Part shown: positions 36,101-48,100 of the stretch, piece by piece
How the letters are laid out: each line of letters starts with the position of its first letter
Numbering within the stretch: the stretch's first letter is position 1
Assembly (NCBI RefSeq): GCF_003073045.1
Contig: NC_037600.1
Coordinates: 15,082,352 to 15,146,351, forward strand
Source: Pomacea canaliculata
Taxonomy: Eukaryota > Mollusca > Gastropoda > Architaenioglossa > Ampullariidae
DNA length: 64,000 bases
Direction of reading: 5' to 3'
Program-made: the position numbers and the translations under genes
Notes under the pieces: model-generated
The model's input: only the letters and a program-made list of their open reading frames with translations
Told to the model about the DNA's origin: nothing
Database searches by the model: none

Positions 36101-39100
36101 CTTTTATTATTCTTTTTGTATCTTTACTTTTTGCAGCCAACACAGTCCTACTGCCAAAATCAGCAGGTGCAAAGAATAGTGATCAACATACCAACTCAGG
36201 TTCTCAGACAGAGAAAGCAATGACCTTTGGCAGTGCTGCCATTGGTGTTGGTGAAGATAGCAGTAGGCCAGGTGAGCCTGTTTTTAGGACTGAAAACCGA
36301 GTAGGCAATAGAACATCAGTGCCACCAGAGACAGTGAAGTTGAATCTTCAAACACAGGCATCATCACTTGATGATCGGGTGAGAAAATGTTTATTTGCCC
36401 CTGAAATATTTATTTTAAAGTATCAGTGTCTGTGTTGTCCATGATTAAGATGTCTGTGTGTGTGTGCTTTGGTGAAAGAAAGTACTGTTATTTTACACCC
36501 TTCCCCTATCAATTGCATTCCATATACATGGCTTTATAACGGGAATCTTAAAGAACCTGGCTATGGGATTCAGTGCTATACAATCATAATCATCATCATC
36601 TATATATATATATCATATATATAATGCAGTGAGTGCTCTGGGAAATTCACAATCCTCAATCCACTCTTTTCAGATCATTCAGTAAGTTCTCATGAAGTCT
36701 TTTTCCCATTATAGCTCTCTCACTTCTACACACTTCTTGAGGAGCAGCATCTGACTCTTGAAGAACAGGAACAGGTCTTCGACAACATTCGCACAGACCA
36801 TGACAAACTGCGACGAGCATATCTGCAGGCTAAAGAGGACTATAATGTTCTGAGACGTTCAGGTAACAGGTTTACAGAATCTTGCATTGTTTGAAAACAG
36901 ATCTTTAGCATATCAATAGCTTAAACCTGGTATATTTTTGGTAATGAGATATAAGTACAGGTCTGTTTTAGGTAATACAATCTAAAAGTTTAGAACATGG
37001 AAAGTGCAGGGTAGCACTACCCTATTTTTAAATTCACAGGATCTTCAAAACACATGCCATCTTTCTAATGTGTGGGATTACAGGTGCATCACTTCCAAAC
37101 ACAGAATTTGATGCCAACAAGGAATTAGAAGGTCAGTTATTCCGCTTGGGAATGAGGTTTGATGAAATTCATGAAAGGGTAGATTCAAACCTGAAGGAAA
37201 AGTCCATGAGGCGGCATCCTTTTCAAGCCAACCGTCATGCCAATGATGATGATAGTGATCAAGGCAATAATACTGATAACCAGGTATGCTGTAAATTGGC
37301 TATTAAATATAAGATTAATATGAACTACAAGAGGAAATAACTCACAGTTAAGGTGGCCACAATTTGAGATTCTCCTTTATTGTGACTAACCCCAGTGATT
37401 GCTGTGTTCCATGGCAAGCTGATTTTCTGTGAGAATATGTTTGAGATAATGGAGTTTCAAACTTTGCTTAAAGAGAAAATGTATTTCTAGCAGTTCAATG
37501 CTTCAAAATATATTTTCATCCTTAGAATTATTCTGATTCTTGTATGTATTCTGACCAAAAATTAATCCTCCAGTTTCACTACAAAACCATGTTGCCATGT
37601 ATTTTTGTAGCGCACAATTATCTGACACAAAGTTCAAAGAGATCACTGGTCTTGTACAAAGATTTCCATGCATTTGATGGAGGAAATTGGAATGCATATT
37701 ATTCTTCTTGCATCCAGAATTTTGCAACAATTTATTTAAATGTGCATTCCAGAAAAGTGGTAGAGAACAGGTAGTTTGATGATGATAATGATAATTGATG
37801 ACAGTGACAACAGCAATGATGACGATGATTATGGTGGTGGTGATAGACTTCTTGTAAATCCAAGGTTTTTTTTCCAACTGATTTCTCCCTCCTTACTTTG
37901 GTTCAGGACATAAACAGAGGCAGTGAACAGGCTAAAGATGGCATGCAGCTAGCAGTTTCTGAATCTGAAACTGGAGATGAACAACAATTCGAAAAACGAG
38001 CCCAGTTTCTTCATGATGAATATAAAGCACTAATGGACAGATATCGACGTTTAAAACAGATGTCAGAGACACCTGAACGTGAGAAGGAGACAGACAGTCT
38101 AGTCAGAGTAAGTTTGCTGATGCCGCTGAGATATATGTTGGGGGTATTCTGTCCATTTCTTTACTAAGTCGAATACTGGGATTTATATTGTAGCACTTTA
38201 GTAGTGTACTAAGTTGTCTTTGTTTGCAGAGGGTAGGATCAAACAGCTCCCAGGAATATCCCTTTCTCTTGCCGACTGCATATATAATAGCCAGCCTTAA
38301 ACTGCCCACCCACAGCCACTGGTGACTGGACCTATTGTTATACCAGAAGTTACAAAAGTTGCCTAAGACACTTGGGGAGACGATGACCAGACAGGGCGGG
38401 GTGGATGTGATTACGGGGGCTAAGAAAGGTCATGACGAGACAGTGGGAAAAGGGGGTGGATGGTTCTGGAACGTTCGACGAGGAGGGAATCAGTAGTGTA
38501 GCTTTACAGTTGAGAGAGGCTTTTTGATTTTGGAAGTGAGAGTGCAGGCCAGCCGTTTAGTAAGACTCTGAATAAAATCTATGGTTATGCGGCAATATCC
38601 ATCTTTGTTGTGTTCTTTTACGACTAGCCCACCCCTATGTAGCCATCAGGGTCTGACATGTTGGTTACAAAATATGTAGTTCTTTACGAAGTTAAATCTA
38701 CATTACATATTTATTTTTTAAAGCAAGATAGGCTGTGTGTTTGTTTCTGACTTAAAAGACAAAAACTTATATTGTAATGTTAGTTGTAATGGTGATGTTG
38801 GCAGTGATATTGTAAAAAAAAATACTGATCAGTATGTTGACAAAATTATGTCACGTTAAATAAGATAATGTGCAGTATTGAAAAATATGTTGCTGACTCT
38901 AACAGGTTTTCTTTTTTTCATAATTCTTTCATTTTTGCATTTCAGAAATTAAAAGACATCTGTAATGAAATGCCTGACATGTTCAGATTACCACCAGAAC
39001 TACAAAAAAGGTGAGATAGTGGAAATGGAAGAATTAAAAAAGTTCAGCCTGCAGGCCAGCAAAGGCTTAGACTATTTATAAATTCTCCATAGTTTTTAGT

Positions 39101-42100
39101 TTACCTTTGGCATTGGTCTGGCAGTTTTTCTGGAAGTTGTCATGATCCAGTAGTTATTTTTGAAGAGGCATTTTTTAAATTTAGGATTTTATTTAGAATT
39201 AGAAGGCACTGTCAAATGATGGTAATATTGAAATGTTGTTCTCTATTAGGACTAATCAGAATTTCAAATGATTTCCTTATCAATTCATCGCCATAACAAA
39301 TATGCATAACTCTGTGGTGGGAAAGTTCAGGCATGTCAGCATTGCTGCCAACAGTGAACAGGGCTATAGTGTTTCAAAAGTCTTTTTGATGGCAGTTCAC
39401 ATAAAGAGGTCATAATTATAATGTCTACAAAGCACATTTAATTTTTTTCCAAATAATTAATTCAAGATTCCTGTAATTTCATTGTTAGATCTTCCTAAAT
39501 AGTATGAGAAGGAAAGGTGTCTTGTAATAACTACATAGGTTTCATACTTTATAATTTATAAAGAGTTTGGGGGAAAAATTTGCACAAAGCATTCTGGTAT
39601 ATTACATATGCTTGGTGCTCCTCTTCATTTTTAAGGTTTAAGGAATGGAAAAAGAATGAACGACTGAGACTGTACTACCAAATGAACAGTGTGTGAGTTT
39701 TTAAAAAAAAAATGCATTTAGTTTTGTGTTGTATGCTGCCAGTATATTACTGGGTGTTCCTGACATGACAGCAATGTGTCTGGTCTGCTTGTTCATATGT
39801 TGTCATATGTGTAGGAGAACACACTTTTTGTGTGAATTGCTAGTTTCAAAACTGATTTCCATCATCCTAATGTTGTTCACTTATTGGTTTTTACTGTTGA
39901 CAAATATTTTCAGACAGCAGCCTCTGCATGAAATTCAATAAAGAACCTATAGAAGTCACATGTCAGCAGTTTATTTGCATTAATATATGCAGAGTCAAAT
40001 ATCTGATGATTCTAAATTATGTTCACTTTGATCAAGTCACTTCACATCTGTTTTGAGGCAACAGTCTTATGCATCCTGTGTATTCTTCTGCATGCCTTAA
40101 CAGAATTGTCTAGCTTTGAATAGGAATTTTATTTTAGAATTCAAAACGGCTTGAGAGCCTTTTGCATGCAGTTGTCGTGAAGTTATTTGGCACATTTTTA
40201 ATATTTTGTGGCAGTTTGCGTTTTTTAAAATTTTAGCACACTTTTTATATCTTAGCTGATCTTAGACATGTAGGTTCAGATCATAATGAATCTGTAAAAG
40301 CATCATTCAATACATTTCCTGCAAGCATCTTTGAAAGAAATGTGTAAACATCTCAGTTTTCTTTGTATCTTAGTTTTATTACAGCTCTGAAATGAAAGTA
40401 TTTAAAATTGAAGTATCATCTGAAATAGAAAGTATAATGTGTTGTCTATTATTTTATTTGGTTTATTGTGTATTGAATATTCAATTGATCAATATTTCTT
40501 TAAATGTTTATAACATCTGCATTAAAAAAAATTGTTTCACTAAAGTAGAGATCCCTTTCACACAGATGGGAGCGACTCCAAATTCGAGATCAAAGACGAT
40601 CTCCTGTATTGTCATCAATGACACAGCAGCAAAAGAAAACAGGAGACGTAGTTGGAGGAACTGTACCTTCCAGGGAGATTGGAGGATCTCGTGACATGTC
40701 ACCACTTCCTAGGGTTGGTTTTTTTGCCTTTTCCTTCATAGTTACGTTTTACTTGGTTTGCACAATTCACAAAAGAGAGAAAAACGATGACCGCCTTAAA
40801 AATATATTTAAACTGTTTTATATCTTCGGTTTTGTAGTTAATAATCAAATGCACCTTGATCAATGTTTTATTGCTTCACTGAAATTTTGTTAGGTCCTGT
40901 GTTTGAGAAAGACTAGAAGGCACTTGGCATGAATCAAAATAAAATGTCCAAAAGCTTATCTCAAATGTATGTGCAGTCACAATCAAAATGAAACAAATGT
41001 AAACAAATAATGTTTCTGAGTGAAGTTTTTTTAATTATGTGCAGGGCCTGGGGACACCTGTCATGGGCGATCACACAATTAATGCATATGGTTTAAATCA
41101 GCATGGTGGGAGAGACATGACTGGGGATGACAATTTTAGAAGATCACTTAGCAGTCTTGCTGGCAGCCATTCCAGCATGGCATCTCCCAGGGATAATGAC
41201 TCTGCAGGTGGGAAGTCATTAATAACTGACATGTGCTCGTCCAGTGGTTCTTAAAGTATTTTGGGCTGCAGACCAATTGACTAAAGTAAAAACCAAGGCC
41301 TAAAATTAGTCTGTACCATGAATTTCAAATTTAAATTGCTGCATTTGTTTCATTACAATTCAAAACTAAGTGTACTTTTGTGACAGTAGTAGAGTAATAA
41401 TTACATAAAATTACATACTTCACAAAGTTCTTTATTAAAATGTTAGTGTGATGAATGTGGTTGTTTTTGATGAGATGTTAAGGTGATAAACATCACTTTG
41501 CTGACATTTGACTGTCGACTACGGACCACCTGACTTATGCATGCAGCCCACAAGTGATCTTCAGACCACATTTTGAGAACCACTGTGCTAGCTAACTGCA
41601 TGGGCATCAGAGTTAAAGGGAATAGCTAAAGGAGCAGGTTGGGTTCAAATGATAGACACTGACATTCTGAATCATTTCTTCTCAAAACCTGCAGATCCAA
41701 AACCATCATTTCCTTGTGATCACATCTGAAACACATTTAAAGGGCCAAAGGAAGAGTCAGTCATATTTTATTGAGTGAAATCATTGATTCCATCCTGCAC
41801 TAGAGTTCACCTTCAGTTTCCTAAGTGCAGTCTTCACAACACTGGCATCCTGGATGGGAGGATCATGCCAACATTTTCAAAGAGAAGTCTCACATGAGAG
41901 AGGATTCCTTTTCTTATCAAATGGTACCTCATATGTCATGGATTAGGATAAGTTTTTCCTTTGCACCACATGGCAGTTTCTGGCAATCAGCACAAAGCTG
42001 TAGTTTAGACATGATTGTAAGTAAACAGCTCATTTGAAACCTCAAAGATTGAGCAGAAATGATTCAGAACATCATTCTCTATCTTTCTAGTAATTTGCCT

Positions 42101-45100
42101 TCTACTTTATTATTCTTCATAATAATAGAAAGGGAGTTAATAAAGCATAGGATTTGTCATATGGAAATTAACAATACAGTTTTAAGGTTCATTCAAAAAT
42201 TTTGAATTTTAGCATTTCCCTCATCCCCAGTTGATAAAATTGTGGACTATATTATTACTGTGGAAGTATCATGGTCAGGTATGCTTGCAGCTGGTCGTTC
42301 CAGTGCTCCTTTTTCTCCCCACCATCGTGAGCTTATGTCTCCTAGTAGTGCAGATGGAGCAGCAGCTCTCAGAGACAAGGAATCTTATGACCCTCGAATG
42401 CCTCGCCCTCATCAGCATAAACACGGCTTTCATGATCCCAAACTTACCAAGGTGAGGTCACTTGTGTATGTATTTTATATATTTTAATGCTTATGGGTGC
42501 ACCGAGTGCTCATTTTTGTTAGACCATTAGAAAACACACAAGTTAACATCTCTTTCTAATATCTTTGACAATAGCTCCCAGACAGAGGAAGCTACTCCAG
42601 TCTTCCAGACAGTGGAATTTCAGACCAGGAGCAGCAAACCAAAGATCGTCATCACAATGATGCCCTTGCAAACCTGCCAGGACCAGGGAAGTTTAAACAG
42701 ATGACACGGCAGAGAGGGGCAGATGATGTTGACAGTGGCTTTGTGGGCTCTGTTGTTGGATCCGAGGTGCTACAAAATCAGTCACATGATCAGGCTGAGA
42801 GACCACTAAGGCTGCAGGATAGACGTATTGATCAGTGAGTTTCTAAGCTGTCTTCAAAGCAAGTTTATCAGTTTCTTTTGTAATAGGATTTAATTTTGTC
42901 TTCTCCCTTTGGAAAAAGTAGCTAACCTTTTAATAAACAAAACAAAACAAAAGTACATTGTGCTGCTTTCATAGTTTTGCAAGGGACTGTTTCTTTTTTG
43001 TCTTCAAAGTCTTTTGTTTCTTTTTTTAAAAAAGGAATCCAAACAGGTCCTTTTTAAACAGCTCAGGTTCGACCTCCACAATTGCTACTTCAGCAGGGTC
43101 TAGCAGAAGAAGCAGCCTAAAGCAAAATCTCCCATCAAAACATTCATCAACAGCAACAGGAATGGTCAATCGGTCTGTGAGTCACAGCACTGACCAAAGC
43201 TATGACGGGGAGCTGGATGAATCAACAGTAAGTGAAGTGCGCGCCAAAGTCCTGCAGCCTAGGGATGTACCAACCAAGGAAAGATACTCAGTGAATCCAT
43301 TGAAACTGCAGTTGTCAGAGTCTGTACCAGGTCATAAGTCAAAGGGGAAGGATGAGTCGGTTGAAAAGTCACAGTCTGTCCAGGAGAGCACATTTGAAGA
43401 CACAAAGAACGAGGAAACAGACGAAGGTGAGCAGAGATAATAATAAAATATGTAATACATGACTTGACAGGTGAAATTCAGAATAAACCTAAGAAAAGTT
43501 ACATATAATGATGAATTTGTTAAGCAATGTTAAGACAATGTTTCCCATCCATAAAATGTAAGGAGTTTTCAAATGTCCAATTGTAAATTTTTTTAACAGC
43601 TGATACATTTAACCAGCCTTAGAAAAAAGTACACGTCAGTGTCCATGTCTTAATATTATCATTTTCATGAACCTGAGTCTAAGAAACCGATTTAATTATT
43701 AGTACATTACAGTGGAACCTCGGTTAACGAACTTAATCCGTTCTGGAAAGCTGTTCGTTATCCGAAATGTTCGTTATCCGAAACAATTGTTTCCATAAGA
43801 AATAAAGGAAATAGATTTAATTGGTTCCCAGCCCCTGTTGACTCGCTAATATTTGAAAGTTACAGGCTATATAGGTATTTGTTTTAATGAGAACAGTTAT
43901 AATGAAATATGAATGGAGTTAAATAAACATAAAAACATTAACGAAAGCATTTAAACATCAGGAAACTTGCCGTTTTGACGGCGTGAGTGGATGGAGGTGT
44001 GGGGAGGAAGGGGTGGAATTACTTGGATTCCCCCTCCATGAGCACACGTGACATAATAAAATCGGGGATGACTTCCCTTTTCTGTAGCTTTGAGGTTAAA
44101 GGAAAAAACTTGTCCAGTGTCTGTTGCTTCTGCCTTTTTTGTAAAACTCTTCGGTAATACGACATCACATTACGACAGACGCATGCCACCTTAACATACT
44201 TTGAAATCATTTCCTATTTCAATTCATTTGTTGGCCGCTTCCTTGTCATTACCTCACTACTATTAATTGCTCTTAATCTTCTTTAATGCCATTATTGAGG
44301 ATTATCTTATTAAAATAAAGCACAAAAATCACTAAATAAGAAGGATGCGCATAGATAAGGAACGACTGATCGTAACTGGGTCTCGAGCGCGAATGATGAC
44401 CTGCTGGTCGGTCACGTGTGGTTCACGTGGCTGTTCGTTATCCGAAATTTTGTTCGCTATCCGAGACAAACTTTTAGCGAAATTTTTGTTCGTTAACCGA
44501 AATATTCGCTATCCGAGGCGTTCGCTAACCGAGGTTCCACTGTATTTTTATTTATGCAAAACTTTGTCACAAAATTTATAACAAGTAACGGTGAAATATC
44601 ACCTTTTGATATCTTGGATTTGATTAGTACAAAAAGTCATATGCAGTGCAATATAGTTCTTTATATAATTTGGGTATCTTTTATGTGATTTACAGAGATT
44701 TTATGTGATGAGAAATTAAAGTTTTCTTGCAAACTCTGTCTTTGATACTTACCAGGTGACCCAGCTTTAGGAGGAGCTTAGGGGATACAACTGCTTTTTA
44801 ACCTAATTACTTTACCGTCAGTGGGATTAACAGTTCTGGCCTCCGAGGGCTCCAATGTATCTGTGTGCATTCACTTTAGACCATTATATAATGCTCCATG
44901 CAGACTCAGCGAAGGCAGGAAAGGCATCCAAGAAAGAATTTACAAGGAAAATTTCATTTCTTTATTAAATTTATCAGATGACCTCACTGTTAGGAGTATA
45001 ACTACCAAACTTTGACAGAACCACACTCACATTGCAGTAAGAGAGGTGAACTGTATTAATCACTTGGAGAGAGTGGAGGTGAACCTGTGATTGAAAAAGC

Positions 45101-48100
45101 TGCTGTATAATCATCTAGCTGATTATCTAAAGTATTTTACTTGCTTTACTAAGCAAAATTTTGTAATTTAGGTTTTCTTTGCATGCCCTTCAGCATTTGA
45201 AAATGTTTGGTGCCAGATTTTTCCACTTCTGGGCCTGAAGAATCGGCAGCAAGAGTTTATAAATCAGTGGAAATAACAAGAGAACAGCATATTCAGGCCA
45301 CTCAGCATGAAACTGCTTCTCTTCGTCCATCCACACCTCGTCGTCCACCTACACCGTACCAGCTGGAGCAATCTCAGGAGAATCACGTAGAAGATGCAGA
45401 TAAAAAGAGAAATGGGTTGCAGCAGCAGAAAATGCACCCAGCTAAAACTTTGAAATCTCATGTAACTTCAGATAATGAACTTCACAGCATGAGCAAACTG
45501 AGGCAGATGCATAGATCACAAACTCCGCCAGTACAAATGCAACAAGATCAGCAAAGACCACAGAGCCGCGGTGAACCAACCACAGACCTGTACCATACCC
45601 GTGGACAAAGAGGTCACAATAGCGATGAAACTAAGGTCATTTCAGAACCAGTTAGGCAAGTCATTTGATAAGCTTTTATACCTTTGTTCTCAAGATCATT
45701 GTCAGATATTAATTGACTGTTACTAAAATTGCCAAGCACATGCAGAGAATGAGAGTTTAAAGGTGTTTTTAAAATTTTAATTATTTTTTTATTTTAGGAA
45801 GATGATAACTCTGACTGCCATAGATGACCTTCTATTTTTACTTGATCTTAGATTATCACAATTCAGGAAAATTTAATTTGCCTGCTTCCTTATTGGGCAT
45901 TAATACACTTTATACTAATATGATACATTTTGTATATATATATCTTAAATTGATCTTTTATATTGACAGGCGTTCATCTTATGAAGGCAGACGAGAAAAC
46001 CAGAGACAAGACTCTAGAGTTGAGGATGTTGGCATAAGCACCGATACAGATGTTCGATCTGATGTCACTAGAGGCTCTTCTGTAAACAGGTAAAGTGGAT
46101 ATATTCACCTCTGCCCAGGCAGGCTAGAAATGTTTGATGAGATTCTCTTTTATTTATAAAACCCTTTTTATAAGACTGAGTTATGAAACATTTTGTGAAT
46201 ATTATCCATTTTTTTCCTCTGCTTTTTTTTAATGGACAGGACACTGGCAAGTACAATAGTAGTGATATGCAGAGTTAATATGTTAAAGGTATATATGAGA
46301 TATTGGAGATGAGGGATAGAATGAAAATGAAACTATCCACATACAACATTTGTTTACTGTCACATTGGTTTTTATATACATAGGAGCTGTTGTTATATTT
46401 TTCTAAGTAAGAATATAACAGCCGATATCAATACTTTCCTTTATTATTTTGGCATTTTACTGGTAGTGGTCGAAAAATTTAAGTTCCAGGCTGCGAGCAC
46501 TTCAAGAAGAGATTGAGAGGCTGAAGGAAGGAGTGAAACAAGCCAATGAGAAGGCTTCTAATCCTCCACAGTTTCCTCCTCCACCCCCTCCCCCAGAGCG
46601 TCAGGACCCTGAATACTACGATCCCTTTGATGACCCTTATGGATTTATGAGGATGCCTCGTCGCCGTGCAAACTCTTTCTCTGGGGGACGGGTGCGAGAT
46701 TATGATGAGTGGTATTGGACATTGCCAAATGAGAGAAGGAACGAAGATGGGGACATTCCACTGGGTTATGCTGCAGCCGATTCTTTTAACAGACGAGCTC
46801 ATGGACAGAGAGACACACATGAGGCTTCCCATCGTCTTAAGCACCGTGTGCCAAGAAGACGTGCCAGCTACATGCAGCCAAAAACAGTAGATGCTGGTGG
46901 TGGTGTTGATGGTGAGGCAGCACCTGGAATGACATCTGAGCCAACTGCACAGGGTGCACAAGGTGCACAAAGTGCAGCACCATCTCAGACTGCCAGATCC
47001 ATGCCCTTAAGAGGACATCCTCCTCCACCTCACATTACAGACCCTCAGGCTTTGTTCAACTATTATGTTCCAACCCGAAACAACATTCAACCAGCTTATA
47101 TGCCATCTGCTACAAAAACAAATCATACAGTTCCTCCTTCTTCCTCCCAAACAAATATGGCTGACGTTCATGCATCAGCAGTCACTTACCAACCCCAGAG
47201 GAGAGCATCTGACTCACAGCAAAGGTTGAGAAAAGAGCCTTGGTACACCATCCGACGTGATCCAAGGCATTTGTCTGGTGGGGAGTATGTGCCTGTCTAT
47301 TCACACCAGCCTGCAAGACCCGAGTATCAGCAGGCTGCAACCTCCCAGTCCTACATGGCTCCCAACACTTACTATGCTGCTTACCCTGTGGTAGGGGGAG
47401 TAGCTACAGCCCATGGTAATGTTGGGCATAGTTACTGGACAGAGGTGTGCCCTCTTTGTGGTGGCCCAGGAGGTCATATTCATGAGGAAGATGTGGAGCC
47501 TGTCTATGGATATGCCGCAGATGATTTTGCAACAGAGGGGTAAGTTGCTATATGTTTTTATGTAGTACATGATGAGGCTTACATTCCTCCCTCCCAAAAA
47601 TAAAACATAAAATAAACCCTACTGACACCACTTTGGTATGATGCCTAAACACAGTATTGTCTTTGCCTTTGATAAGCATTATTGAAGTAGTAATAATAAT
47701 CTCATGGTTAGAGTTAAAAGCTCACTCTCTTTTGAGTGCCCTTACTGTTCAATCAGAGTTTAAAAATAAGGTAAAGATAAGATCAAGCAATAATGTCAGA
47801 GATTATAGAAGAGCAGCACCAGACAAGTCGGACATGACAGGAACTACCCCAAAGCAAATATTTTCATATATTTTTATCCCCTTGTGTAAATATCTTTTTA
47901 TGATCTTAGATTTAAAAAGGAAGCTTTACTTGAAGTGTGTTAAAGACAGCAGTGACAATCTCATTATAAGTAATTAATACTCCAGTATTGACAAGTTTAA
48001 CTATTGACACATTTTCTAAGTCATTCGTTGCTGAGTTGCACAGGAAGCAAAACTTTGGTTCTCCTTTTACCTTTTGCACTCAGTAGCAGGCATCAATATT

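Noticed and set aside
45194-45216. Earlier acceptor for AKNA exon 14 at CTTCAG (45193)
   Set aside because: Out of phase with exon 13; the GCCAG acceptor at 45216 restores frame.
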